Shown one piece after another: positions 1-8,099 of a DNA stretch of 64,000 bases. Each line of letters opens with the position of its first letter. Position 1 is the stretch's first letter. Below the pieces are notes generated by a model, which ran no database searches, was not told the DNA's origin, and saw only the letters and a list, made by a program, of their open reading frames with translations. The translations under genes and the position numbers were made by a program. Origin of the DNA: Bacteroidota bacterium (GTDB taxonomy: Bacteria; Bacteroidota; Bacteroidia; Chitinophagales; Saprospiraceae); the NCBI GenBank assembly GCA_029557915.1, contig JAKQHS010000190.1, positions 1 through 64,000 of the forward strand, given 5' to 3'.

Positions 1-44
1 TGGTATCCTTGCTGGAAAGGTGTTTTGAGCAGGAGAAGGCTGGG

Positions 45-446
45 TAGAAGCTAGAAGCTAGAAGTTAGAAGTTAGGGCGTTTTAGCCTGGCAGTTCCGAG
101 AGTTTGTAGTTCCTCCCCTAGCTTCCAGCTTCCAACTCCCAGCTTCCAAGTAAGAAGCTCGAAGCTAGAAGTTAGGGCGTATTGGCCTGGCATTTCCGGG
201 GGTTTGTAGTTCCTCCCCTAGCTACCAACTTCCAGCTCCCAGCTTCCAAGTTAGAAGCTCGAAGCTAGTAGTTAGAAGTTAGGGCGTTTTGGCCGGGCAG
301 TTCTGGGGAGTTTGTGGTTCCTCCCCTAGCTTCCAGCTTCCAGCTACCAGCTTCCAAGTTAGAAGCTCGAAGCTAGTAGTTAGAAGTTAGGGCGTTTTGG
401 CCTGGTAGTTCCAGGGGGTCGTAGTTCCTCCCCTAGCTTCCAGCTT
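45..446. repeat. Tandem array of about 107-nt units built from heptamers
   Basis: Four imperfect copies of a unit of roughly 100-108 nt; the landmark GGGCGT falls at 75, 175, 282 and 390. Each unit has a left arm of 7-nt words (TAGAAGC/TAGAAGT, seen perfectly at 45-72), a unique core ending near TAGTTCCTCCCC, and a right arm of AGCTTCC-type words. The right arm is the reverse complement of the left arm type, so each unit could fold into a hairpin with a loop of about 50 nt. Because the word is 7 nt long and contains TAG, stop codons appear in all frames on both strands. The last copy reaches the end of ilvE and provides its stop codon. Bases 1-44 hold nothing I can identify; they could be the tail of a gene outside the window. 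Confidence 0.9.
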
Positions 447-1520
447 CTAACTCCCAACTCCCACCCCGACATGGTGAACCCAACCGAATTTGTCCTCGAT
501 CAGCCCTTTTTTGATGGCATTCAGTTCGGATTTGAGCATGGGGGCGATCTGGAAGGAGCCGGGGTCCAGCTCGATCACACGGTCTTCATCGGTGATGGAT
601 TTAAATGGAATGACCACGACGGCGGTACCCACCCCAAAAGCTTCCCGGAGGATGCCTTTGTCGTACGCTTTAAATAATTCGTCCACGCTGACCGGCCTTT
701 CCTGTACTTCGTATCCTTTGTCTTTGAGTAAGGTGATCACCGAATCCCGGGTGATGCCATGAAGGATGGAACCGTCCAGGGAAGGGGTGACGGCTGCGTC
801 CCCGATGATAAAAAAGACATTCATGGTACCGCTTTCTTCCACCCATTTGTGATGGATGGCATCGGTCCACAACAGTTGGTCAAAGCCGCGCTGACGCGCC
901 AGCCTGGCCGGGTAGAGGGACCCGGCGTAATTGCCTGCAGCCTTGGCCTCCCCGGTGCCCCCTTTTACGGCACGGGCAAATTTTCTTTCGACCCAAAGGT
1001 TGACCGGATTGGCATAATAAGGGCCTACCGGCATCAGGAAAATGAGGAATCGATAGGTCTCGGAAGCGGCTACGCCAATAAAACTGTCCATGGCGATCAT
1101 GTAAGGCCGGATGTAGAGGGCGCCGTCTTCATTTTCCGGAATCCAGTCGGCATCCAGGTCCACCAGGGTCGTCAGGGCCTGGAGGAAGAGTTCTTCGGGA
1201 AGCTCCGCCATACACATCCGCCGCGCCGAAAAGTTCAGGCGGCGGGCATTCATCTCGGGCCTGAATAAAACGGGCTGGCCATCCTTGTCTTTTCCCGCTT
1301 TCATCCCTTCAAAAATAGCCTGGCCATAATGCAGGGTGAGGTTGGCGGGGTGGATCAGGATATCCGACACCGGCTTGATTTCAAGGTTGGTCCATTCTCC
1401 ATTCACATAATCCGCGACGAACATATGATCGGTAAAAGTGCGGCCAAAAGCGACCCGGTTTAAATCAACCTGGTTTATTCTGGATTGCGTGGTCTTCTCA
1501 ATTTTAATGGGATATGACAT
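447..1520 (-). CDS. ilvE: Branched-chain amino acid aminotransferase
   Basis: Transfers the amino group between glutamate and the 2-oxo acids of valine, leucine and isoleucine, a cytosolic PLP-dependent step used in both synthesis and breakdown. The 357-residue length fits class IV (BCAT type II) enzymes. The PLP lysine is Lys193 in the motif GEAKAAGNYAGS; upstream are LHYGQAIFEGMKA and ALYIRPYMIAMD, which line the pocket in this family. The start is ATG at 1520; a candidate promoter lies just upstream and a divergent gene begins at 1603. The C-terminus is odd: after DKFGWVHH it runs on as VGVGVGS, encoded by the edge of the adjacent repeat array, whose GTTAG gives the TAG stop. The original stop was probably overrun by the repeat, which the enzyme seems to tolerate because only the tail changed. 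Confidence 0.95.
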   Translation of the reverse strand: MSYPIKIEKTTQSRINQVDLNRVAFGRTFTDHMFVADYVNGEWTNLEIKPVSDILIHPANLTLHYGQAIFEGMKAGKDKDGQPVLFRPEMNARRLNFSARRMCMAELPEELFLQALTTLVDLDADWIPENEDGALYIRPYMIAMDSFIGVAASETYRFLIFLMPVGPYYANPVNLWVERKFARAVKGGTGEAKAAGNYAGSLYPARLARQRGFDQLLWTDAIHHKWVEESGTMNVFFIIGDAAVTPSLDGSILHGITRDSVITLLKDKGYEVQERPVSVDELFKAYDKGILREAFGVGTAVVVIPFKSITDEDRVIELDPGSFQIAPMLKSELNAIKKGLIEDKFGWVHHVGVGVGS

Positions 1521-1537
1521 AGGAATGGATGAATGGT

Positions 1538-1545
1538 TATCTTTG
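1538..1545 (+). promoter_or_regulatory. Candidate -7 box for the HolD-like gene
   Basis: TATCTTTG matches the Bacteroidota -7 consensus TAnnTTTG exactly and points toward the gene at 1603. No good -33 TTG is visible at the usual spacing, so this rests on the -7 box alone. It directly abuts an opposite-facing box. Confidence 0.45.
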
Positions 1546-1553
1546 CAAATATA
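1546..1553 (-). promoter_or_regulatory. Candidate -7 box for ilvE
   Basis: Read on the minus strand this is TATATTTG, an exact TAnnTTTG match, 25 nt before the ilvE ATG. No -33 TTG is seen. The box touches the plus-strand box at 1538-1545, so polymerase bound at one should block the other. Confidence 0.45.
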
Positions 1554-1602
1554 AATATTTTCAGAATGGGTTGCCGGAGGAAGGCAGGAGGTTTCGCGCC
1601 CT

Positions 1603-2112
1603 TTGGCTGCGAGTATACCACTTAAACTTTTCTATTACAACGACAACATACCTGTAAATCCACCGGATTTGCCCGCATCCCTTAATCCGCTTCATATGAA
1701 GGAGTTTCTTGCAACCGTCAAACACTACCGGGTCCCGGACCTGGTCCAGGATTGGCTCGAATCTCCGAAAGTGGTACTGGTCCACAAAAAGCCGGCTCCG
1801 GATGAACAGGCCTTCCTTGAAAAAATGACGGCGGCATTCCAATGGAAACCCGAAGAGATCCTCCAGGTCCACCATCCCGCCGAGACCGCAGTGAATTATC
1901 AATTGCTCTGGGCCAAACCCGCATTAAAACTGGTGCTCTTGTTTGGGATGCCTCCGGCGGAAATCGGAATTCATATCCAGGCAAGGCCCTATCAGCTTGC
2001 CCCCTGCCACCCTTTTCATTTGTATTTCGTGGATTCACTGGACCAGGTTGCCAGGAGCCGGGAAATGAAAGCGAAATTGTGGAACGATCTCCAGAAAATC
2101 GATTTAGGCTAA
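1603..2112 (+). CDS. Small HolD-like (DNA polymerase III psi-like) protein
   Basis: A 169-residue cytosolic protein with no signal peptide or membrane segment. The first start in frame is TTG at 1603, with AGGAGG at 1586-1591 ahead of it; the real start could differ because no ATG occurs before Met32. The layout recalls the E. coli psi subunit HolD: a strand like VVLVHKKPAPDEQAFLEKM followed by a helix and WKPEEILQVH (compare the HolD stretch with SPDQVLQL), then a hydrophobic strand VLLFGM, and a C-terminal SLDQVARS...KAKLWNDLQ that parallels the SPALTDLR...RAALWQQI end of HolD. Psi bridges the clamp loader and SSB through chi. No chi gene is nearby. The similarity is read by eye and is an inference; the safe call is a conserved hypothetical protein. 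Confidence 0.5.
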   Translation: MAASIPLKLFYYNDNIPVNPPDLPASLNPLHMKEFLATVKHYRVPDLVQDWLESPKVVLVHKKPAPDEQAFLEKMTAAFQWKPEEILQVHHPAETAVNYQLLWAKPALKLVLLFGMPPAEIGIHIQARPYQLAPCHPFHLYFVDSLDQVARSREMKAKLWNDLQKIDLG

Positions 2113-2121
2113 ATTGTTTTC

Positions 2122-2156
2122 CCTTCGCCCTTCACCTTTCACCCTTCGCCTTTCTC
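2122..2156. repeat. Heptamer tract between convergent genes
   Basis: Five consecutive 7-nt words of the form CYTTCNC (CCTTCGC, CCTTCAC, CTTTCAC, CCTTCGC, CTTTCTC) fill the gap between the HolD-like stop and the stop of the convergent PorE-like gene. The tract is all pyrimidine apart from a few A and G bases. Confidence 0.8.
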
Positions 2157-2160
2157 CCTC

Positions 2161-4170
2161 TTATTCCAGGACAATAAATGTCGTCCTCCTGTTCGCCTGA
2201 TGTTCGTCTTCCGTGCATTGTTCGCAAATGCACTTATTGATCAGCTGGGTTTCCCCATAGCCTTTTGGGAGCAGACGGTTTACGTCGATCCCGTTTTTAA
2301 TCAGGTATTCTATGGCTGCCTGCGCCCTTTTCTGGGAAAGGTCCAGGTTGTATTCATCCGTGCCCCGGCAGTCGGTATGGGAGGACAATTGGATCCGGAT
2401 CCGGGGATTGTCTTTCAGCAGTTGGACCAGGGTATTTAACGGGGGCTCGGCATCGGGGCGAATGTCCCATTTGTCGAGGTCATAAAAAATATCCGGGATG
2501 AGGACTTCCTTGCCGGTGAAGGGCCTGTCCAGGGTGATTTCCACATTGAACGTTTTGGTTGGGTTGTTTTCATCGCGCTCATTGTAGGTGCTGATTTCTC
2601 TGCTGGCGTTGAGCAGCCCCGGGGCCGTGGCCAGCACAAAATAATTTTCATCGTAGTTGATTTCTCGGAGCACATTCCCGTTGTTGTTGGTGCGGAGCTG
2701 GATCGGGGTGGCCCCTTCCCGCAACAGGACCAGGGTATTGGGTATGGGATTTTTCCCGATCACACGGCTGTTGGGATCATCCGGGTTTTCACGGATGGTC
2801 TGGACCACACGAATCGAAAGGTAGGCCTGATAGCGGACCGGTTTTTTCAAGGCGGCACTGTCTTCCGGTTTTCCGGGTTCCTGGGCGATCAGGATGGATT
2901 CGTCGGCTTTGGTCCGGACAAAGCGGTACAGATCGTCTTTGCCCATACCCCCCTCGCGGGACGAGCTGAAGAAACCATGCACCTGGCCATCCTCCGAAGA
3001 CCCCGGATCAATGATCAATGCAAAATCGTCCTCGCTGCTGTTGAGGGGTGATTTAAGGTTAATGGGAGGTTGCCAGTCACCATTTTCATTGACAAAGGAT
3101 TTATAAATATCCAGGCCTCCGAGTCCCCCCAGGCGGTCTGAGGCAAAATAGAGGGTATCCCTGAACATGAAGGGAAACTTTTCATTGGAAGGGCTGTTGA
3201 TCCTTTTTCCAAGCCTTTCCGGTTCAGACCAGTCATCCTCTTTCCATTCCGAATAATAAATATCGAAGCCCCCCTCCCCCCTTTCATGGTCGGAAACAAA
3301 AAACAAAACGGAATCGGAAGCGGCCAGGCAGGGATGCATATAGTTCACCTGTTCTTTCTGGAAGGCCAGCACCTGGGGTTCCGACCACCCGGCCCCGTCC
3401 CTTTTGGTCACGAACAGTTTGCAATAGGCGTCAGGTTGGTCCAGGGAGAGGCCGCAGCGTGTAAAAAACAGGATATTGCCGTCCTGGCTGAAACAGGCCG
3501 TGCCTTCATTGGCAGTAGTGTTGATCGCGGGATCCAGCAGGGTCGCTTCACTGCTGCCTTCCGTGGCGGTGAACAGATCTGAAAATTTCCTACCGGTCCA
3601 TTTATAGTTTTCTTCACCGGTCCCGCTGGGCCGGTCAGAAGTAAAGAGGAGCTCTCCTCTCACACTGATCACCGGGGCGTATTCCGACGCTTCCGTATTG
3701 ACGGGCAGCGGATAGACTTCATAAATATCCAATTTGTCCAGGTATAAGGCTTTGGCTTGCCTTGCGGAAGATAAAAGGAGCCTGAATTCTTCGGAATTGC
3801 CTTTTTCCTGGAGCCGGGATTCAAAAACCGCGATGGCCTCGTCGTAGGCCCGGTTTTGGATCAGGGCCAGGCCGTATTGCCTCCAGGCCACATCGCCGAA
3901 GCCAAGCTCCGCGGCCTCCCTGAACCAGGGTATCGACCGGGCGGTTTCGTTGGTCTTCTGATAGGACATGGCGGCGCCGTAAGCCAGTTTTGCCCGGATA
4001 TTTCTTTCGGCGTTGGCCCCGAATTCTTTTTCATAAAGGCTGGCGGCGAGAAAATATTGTTTACGGTCAAAGGCATCGGCCCCGGTCTTTGCTTTTTGAA
4101 CCGTCGTGCACCGGGCGGCAATAATCAGCGCGGTTATAACAAAAAAGGATTTCAAAAATGTGTTAGTCAT
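2161..4170 (-). CDS. PorE-like TPR/beta-propeller/OmpA outer-membrane protein
   Basis: A 669-residue envelope protein with the domain order described for the T9SS component PorE. After an N-terminal hydrophobic segment ending at Cys21 come TPR-type helices (about 30-130, with YGAAMSYQK and YDEAIAVFESRL), then PD40/beta-propeller blades (about 165-430, with LLFTSDRPSG, TLYFASDRLGGLGGLDIY and GGMGKDDLYRF), a carboxypeptidase-regulatory-like sandwich (about 450-545) and a C-terminal OmpA peptidoglycan-binding domain. The last has SSHTDCRGTDEYNLDLSQKR, containing the Asp and Arg that hold meso-diaminopimelate. Arg at -1 of the putative lipobox (AARC) is unusual, so lipidation is uncertain. PorE anchors the T9SS outer complex to peptidoglycan; other PD40-OmpA proteins share this order, so the function is likely but unproven. 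It is downstream of secDF but behind a possible terminator. Confidence 0.75.
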   Translation of the reverse strand: MTNTFLKSFFVITALIIAARCTTVQKAKTGADAFDRKQYFLAASLYEKEFGANAERNIRAKLAYGAAMSYQKTNETARSIPWFREAAELGFGDVAWRQYGLALIQNRAYDEAIAVFESRLQEKGNSEEFRLLLSSARQAKALYLDKLDIYEVYPLPVNTEASEYAPVISVRGELLFTSDRPSGTGEENYKWTGRKFSDLFTATEGSSEATLLDPAINTTANEGTACFSQDGNILFFTRCGLSLDQPDAYCKLFVTKRDGAGWSEPQVLAFQKEQVNYMHPCLAASDSVLFFVSDHERGEGGFDIYYSEWKEDDWSEPERLGKRINSPSNEKFPFMFRDTLYFASDRLGGLGGLDIYKSFVNENGDWQPPINLKSPLNSSEDDFALIIDPGSSEDGQVHGFFSSSREGGMGKDDLYRFVRTKADESILIAQEPGKPEDSAALKKPVRYQAYLSIRVVQTIRENPDDPNSRVIGKNPIPNTLVLLREGATPIQLRTNNNGNVLREINYDENYFVLATAPGLLNASREISTYNERDENNPTKTFNVEITLDRPFTGKEVLIPDIFYDLDKWDIRPDAEPPLNTLVQLLKDNPRIRIQLSSHTDCRGTDEYNLDLSQKRAQAAIEYLIKNGIDVNRLLPKGYGETQLINKCICEQCTEDEHQANRRTTFIVLE

Positions 4171-4205
4171 CCGGGGGGCATCAATCCCGGACTAAAATAC
4201 AAAGA

Positions 4206-4228
4206 GCTTGCCTGAAAGTCAAGCAAGC
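4206..4228 (-). terminator. Possible terminator after secDF
   Basis: Inverted repeat GCTTGC/GCAAGC with an 11-nt spacer lies between the secDF stop and the next leftward gene. Read on the minus strand it is followed by TCTTTGTATTTT, a loosely T-rich tail. The stem is short. Confidence 0.4.
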
Positions 4229-4254
4229 CCTTGAATTAGCTTGAATACGGTCGT

Positions 4255-7200
4255 TTATTTTTGTTTTGCGGCTTCCGGTTTTACGGCGGGTTTTGCAGCT
4301 GACGTTTTATGAGCAACAGATTTATCCGTTTTATTACCTACCCTTTCCAGATCCACCAGGACCGGTGCGGCCATAAAGATGGATGAGTAGGTCCCGGCCA
4401 AAACACCCACAGTCATGGCAAAAGCAAATCCCTTGATCGAGGATCCTCCAAAAATCAAAAGGACCAAGACGGTGAAGAAAACGGTCATAGAGGTGATCAC
4501 CGTACGGGTCAAGGTACTGTTGATGGCTTTGTTGACCACTTCCCGTTGTGACAGCGTGGTGTAGTGGCTCATGTATTCCCGGATCCGGTCGAAGACGATC
4601 ACGGTATCGTTGATGGAATAACCAATGAGGGTCAGCAGGGCTGCAATAAAGGTCTGGTCGATTTCCAGGGAAATCGGGAACCAGCCGTGAAACAAGGAAA
4701 ACACGCTCACCGTGATGAGCACGTCATGGGCCAGGGCGAGGGTGGCGCCAAGGCTGTATTGCCATTTGCTGAACCGGACCAAAATATACAGGAAGATGAC
4801 AATAAGGCCCACTACCGTGGACCAGATGGCGCTGGTCCGGATATCATCGGCTATGGTGGGGACCACCTTGGTGAAGGAAAGAATGTGCACGCCTTTCCCG
4901 TCCGGATTTTTAAAATCCTCCAGGCTGAGGAGTTCGGCGCCGGGAAGGGTTTTCAGCCCATCGTAGATCTTGGCCATCACCCGGTCCGGAGCATCGGCTT
5001 CCTGATCATTGATCAGGTAATCGGTGGTGACATTATAGGTATTGGATATGTCGATCGCCTTAATGATCGGGGAACCTCCAAGGGAGGAAGTCAGTGCGTT
5101 ACGCAAATCCTCACTCTTCACGGGGGTGCTCCCCAGATTGAGATTATAAGAATATCCTCCCTTAAAATCCACGCCCAGGTCAAAGCCCCGGGTGAAAATG
5201 GATATAATCCCGGCGAGGATGATGACCCCGGAGATCAGGTAAGCTTTTTTCCGCATGCCGATCCAATCCACATTAAAATGCGAGAACGCATTTTGGGTGG
5301 CTTTGGTCCAGAAATCGATCTGCCTTCCTTTTGAAGTCCAGTAGTCCACCATCAGCCTGGACAATAACAAGGCTGTAAATACGGTGAACACGATACCAAC
5401 GATCAATACCGTCCCGAATCCTTTGATGGGACCGATCCCAAAATAGATCAATACAAAACCGATCAGTAAGGTCGTGACGTTGGAGTCCAGGATCGCGGAC
5501 ATGGAATGTTTGAATCCTTCCGAGATGGAAGTAAGCAGCGATTTTCCCGCCCTGAGTTCTTCCTTGATCCGCTCATAGATGATGACGTTGGCATCCACCG
5601 CCATACCCATGGTCAATACGATACCTGCAATACCCGGAAGGGTGAGTACCGTACCCAGGGAAGCGAGGGCGCCGATGATGAAAAACAGGTTGGCCACGAG
5701 GGCCAGAATGGAAATGATACCACCCCTGCCGTAATAATAGACCATGAAGATCAATACCAGGCCAAAACCTATCCCCATGGCCCAAAGGCTATTGCGGATG
5801 TTTTCCTGTCCCAGGGAGGGGCCGATCAGCGACTCCTGGATGATTTTGGTCTGGGCAGGCAATTTTCCAACCTGGAGAATATTGGCCAGGTCGGTGGCTT
5901 CCTGGACGGTGAAAGCACCCATGATTTCCGTATCGCCCCCGGTGATGGGGCCGTTGACGCTTGGGGCGGATACCACTTCGTCATCCAGGCAAATGGCGAC
6001 CTCCCGGTTGTTGTCCTGGGCGGCTTTGGTGGTCATGTCGGCCCATACCTTGGCGCCCGCATTGTCCATTTTGAGGGTGACCGTGGTCTGCCCGGTGCGG
6101 TTGGTGCTGGGCTGTGCATTTACGATCCGGTCCCCTTCGAGGGGGGGCTCGTCGGAGCCTCTTTTTTTCTTGATGGCATAGAGAAAATACATATTTGAAT
6201 TTTCTCCATCCGTGGTGCTGGTCAGGCTTTCCGGTTTTGCCCCCCAACGGAATTCCAGTTCCCGGGGGAACAGGGCTTTGATGTCCGGATCGGTCAGCAG
6301 GGCCATGACCCTTTCCCGGTCCTTGCCTTCCGCCACTCCCATGATGGCCGGGGAGAAAGTAAAACTGGTGCGGTCCTGGTTGACAAAATTTGGAGTAAAC
6401 AGGCGCAGCAGGGGTCCCCTTCCGGCAAGCGGATCTGCGGCCACGGTGACCGTATCATAGGTGAAGGTGGTATCTATTACGTTGCCTATGGAATCATAGA
6501 CCGGGGTGATGAGGGTGTCCACCCTGGTGGTGGAATCCATGGACATCGTATCCTCTCCCATCCTTTTCCTGAGCAGCACGTCGGCATCCACCAGGGTATT
6601 CAGGATACTTGGAGATGTCGTGCCCGGGTCACCGGCGCGGTATACATCCCAAAACTCCAGTTTAGCCGTGCTTTGAAGCAAGCGGCGGGCCCGTTCCGGA
6701 TTCTCAATGCCGGGCAGTTCCACGGAAATCTGGTCCCGGGCTGCATCCAGAGAGACGTTAGGCTGGACGACCCCGAATTTATCGATACGGTTGACCAGGC
6801 GGTCGAAAGTCAGTTTTACGGTTTCATTGGCCCGGGTCCTCAGAATATTGAGCACGGCGGCGTCGGAAGTGCTTAGGTTGATTTCAGTGCGGAGTCCGGG
6901 ATCCCGCTGGAAAATGGAGGCCAGGGATTTGCCCTTGGCTACTTTCTGAAACTCCTCCCCGAAAATGGTGATGAAGTTCCGGTTATCGCTTTGCAATCTT
7001 TTTTCCGCATTATCCAGGGCGGCGAGGAAGTCAGGGTCCTGGCTGTTCCTGGACAGCCGGAGAAGAAAGTCCTTGAGATCCACCTGTAATATGGTATTCA
7101 AACCTCCTTTCAGGTCCAGCCCCAGCGCCAGTTGCTGTTGTTTAAGTTCCTGGTAGGTATATTTTTTGATCCCCGGGATGCTGAACACCACTTCATCGGA

Positions 7201-7401
7201 GATGGAATCCAGAAAGCGGGCACGGGCTGCTTTCTGCACGGTGTGGGCATCCAGGCTATCCGGCAATGAATCCACGGCGGCCAGCGCATATTTGTCTGCT
7301 TTTCTTTCAATCCGTCCGGTCGGCAGCATGAAAATATATTGCATGATGCATACCACCGCGAGGAGGACAAAGAAAAACTTCACTAAACCTTTACCTAACA
7401 T
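4255..7401 (-). CDS. secDF: Protein translocase subunit SecDF (fused)
   Basis: A single 1048-residue chain joining SecD and SecF, as is usual in Bacteroidota. It uses the proton-motive force to help pull proteins through SecYEG on the periplasmic side. Visible landmarks are a first membrane helix (about 6-28), the SecD motif GLDLKGGLNTILQVDL near 95-110, a large periplasmic region with GIENPERARRLLQ, the SecD membrane motif GMAVDANVIIYERIKEELRA near 595-612, the SecF entry GVDFKGGYSY near 742, and the matching SecF motif IGYSINDTVIVFDRIREY near 930. The C-terminus ends in a Lys/Ala/Pro-rich tail. The periplasmic part of SecD carries extra sequence rich in Thr and Asp, which accounts for the length above 1000. 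The ATG at 7401 is preceded by a -7 box 37 nt upstream. Confidence 0.97.
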   Translation of the reverse strand: MLGKGLVKFFFVLLAVVCIMQYIFMLPTGRIERKADKYALAAVDSLPDSLDAHTVQKAARARFLDSISDEVVFSIPGIKKYTYQELKQQQLALGLDLKGGLNTILQVDLKDFLLRLSRNSQDPDFLAALDNAEKRLQSDNRNFITIFGEEFQKVAKGKSLASIFQRDPGLRTEINLSTSDAAVLNILRTRANETVKLTFDRLVNRIDKFGVVQPNVSLDAARDQISVELPGIENPERARRLLQSTAKLEFWDVYRAGDPGTTSPSILNTLVDADVLLRKRMGEDTMSMDSTTRVDTLITPVYDSIGNVIDTTFTYDTVTVAADPLAGRGPLLRLFTPNFVNQDRTSFTFSPAIMGVAEGKDRERVMALLTDPDIKALFPRELEFRWGAKPESLTSTTDGENSNMYFLYAIKKKRGSDEPPLEGDRIVNAQPSTNRTGQTTVTLKMDNAGAKVWADMTTKAAQDNNREVAICLDDEVVSAPSVNGPITGGDTEIMGAFTVQEATDLANILQVGKLPAQTKIIQESLIGPSLGQENIRNSLWAMGIGFGLVLIFMVYYYGRGGIISILALVANLFFIIGALASLGTVLTLPGIAGIVLTMGMAVDANVIIYERIKEELRAGKSLLTSISEGFKHSMSAILDSNVTTLLIGFVLIYFGIGPIKGFGTVLIVGIVFTVFTALLLSRLMVDYWTSKGRQIDFWTKATQNAFSHFNVDWIGMRKKAYLISGVIILAGIISIFTRGFDLGVDFKGGYSYNLNLGSTPVKSEDLRNALTSSLGGSPIIKAIDISNTYNVTTDYLINDQEADAPDRVMAKIYDGLKTLPGAELLSLEDFKNPDGKGVHILSFTKVVPTIADDIRTSAIWSTVVGLIVIFLYILVRFSKWQYSLGATLALAHDVLITVSVFSLFHGWFPISLEIDQTFIAALLTLIGYSINDTVIVFDRIREYMSHYTTLSQREVVNKAINSTLTRTVITSMTVFFTVLVLLIFGGSSIKGFAFAMTVGVLAGTYSSIFMAAPVLVDLERVGNKTDKSVAHKTSAAKPAVKPEAAKQK

Positions 7402-7438
7402 ATTATAATTATTGTAGATATATATTTAAAAAGCGGCA

Positions 7439-7446
7439 CAAATATA
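7439..7446 (-). promoter_or_regulatory. Candidate -7 box for secDF
   Basis: TATATTTG on the minus strand, an exact TAnnTTTG match 37 nt before the secDF start. No -33 TTG at 17-23 nt is visible. The rest of the 181-nt gap to the divergent kbp gene holds a weaker plus-strand candidate (TAACTTTA) before kbp. Confidence 0.45.
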
Positions 7447-7582
7447 GTGCTTTTACCTGAATACCCCGGTCGGGGGACCCGCTCTTTTTTTGGTAAAGAT
7501 AAGGGATAAGCAAAAGGCCGGTTTGGGCCAAAAATGTGATTAACTTTAGGGTAGATTTTTTAAACAATAAAATTTTAGTGTT

Positions 7583-8050
7583 ATGGGATTATTTTCATTT
7601 TTAAAAGGTGCCGGAGAGAAGCTTTTCGGTAAAAAGAAAGAATCAGCCCCGGCGGTAGACCCTGCTGCCGTGGAAAGGGAAAGAAAGATTTCGGCCATGG
7701 AAAGTTACCTGATGGGCCTGGGTATCGAAGTGGACAACCTCGACCTTGATATGGAAGGGGATAAGGTCACCGTATATGGCCAGGTCAAACACCAGGCCGA
7801 CCGGGAGAAACTGATCCTCGCCCTGGGCAATATTGAAGGCGTGGGATCGGTGGATGACCGCATCTCGGTCCTGGTCAGCGAGCCTGAGGCGGAATTTTAT
7901 GAAGTAAAATCCGGGGATTCCTTATCCAAAATAGCGAAGCATTTCTATGGTGACCCCATGCGTTACCCGGAAATTTTCGAGGCCAACAAACCCATGCTTA
8001 AACATCCCGATAAAATTTATCCGGGACAGATGCTCAGGATACCAAAATGA
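7583..8050 (+). CDS. kbp: BON-LysM protein, Kbp/YgaU type
   Basis: A 155-residue protein matching the E. coli potassium-binding protein Kbp (YgaU) along its length: the same N-terminus MGLFSFLKGAGEKLFG, a BON domain (about 35-95, ending NIEGVGSVDDRI) and a C-terminal LysM domain (about 106-155, EFYEVKSGDSLSKIAKHFYG to IYPGQMLRIPK). E. coli Kbp is cytoplasmic and changes shape on binding K+, and it supports growth under osmotic stress. There is no signal peptide here either, so despite the LysM domain it is probably not a wall protein. The gene stands alone, divergent from secDF, and is closed by a strong terminator. Confidence 0.93.
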   Translation: MGLFSFLKGAGEKLFGKKKESAPAVDPAAVERERKISAMESYLMGLGIEVDNLDLDMEGDKVTVYGQVKHQADREKLILALGNIEGVGSVDDRISVLVSEPEAEFYEVKSGDSLSKIAKHFYGDPMRYPEIFEANKPMLKHPDKIYPGQMLRIPK

Positions 8051-8069
8051 TGCCAGCCACTGCATAATC

Positions 8070-8099
8070 AAGGCCCCACCCGGGGCCTTTTTTATTTTT
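8070..8099 (+). terminator. Rho-independent terminator of kbp
   Basis: Perfect 8-bp stem AAGGCCCC/GGGGCCTT (8070-8077 and 8082-8089) with a 4-nt loop, followed by a T-rich run to 8099. The T tract carries the stop codon of the convergent TonB receptor gene. Confidence 0.9.

Noticed and set aside
1-44. Tail of a gene entering from the left
   Set aside because: Open frames exist on both strands but are too short to recognise and end at the repeat TAG words.
45-446. CRISPR array
   Set aside because: The units are direct repeats with heptamer arms and near-identical cores, no unique spacers of 30-40 nt, and no cas genes nearby.
4564-5334. 256-codon plus-strand frame inside secDF
   Set aside because: It is antisense to well conserved SecF sequence and its composition is what a mirror of a coding strand gives.
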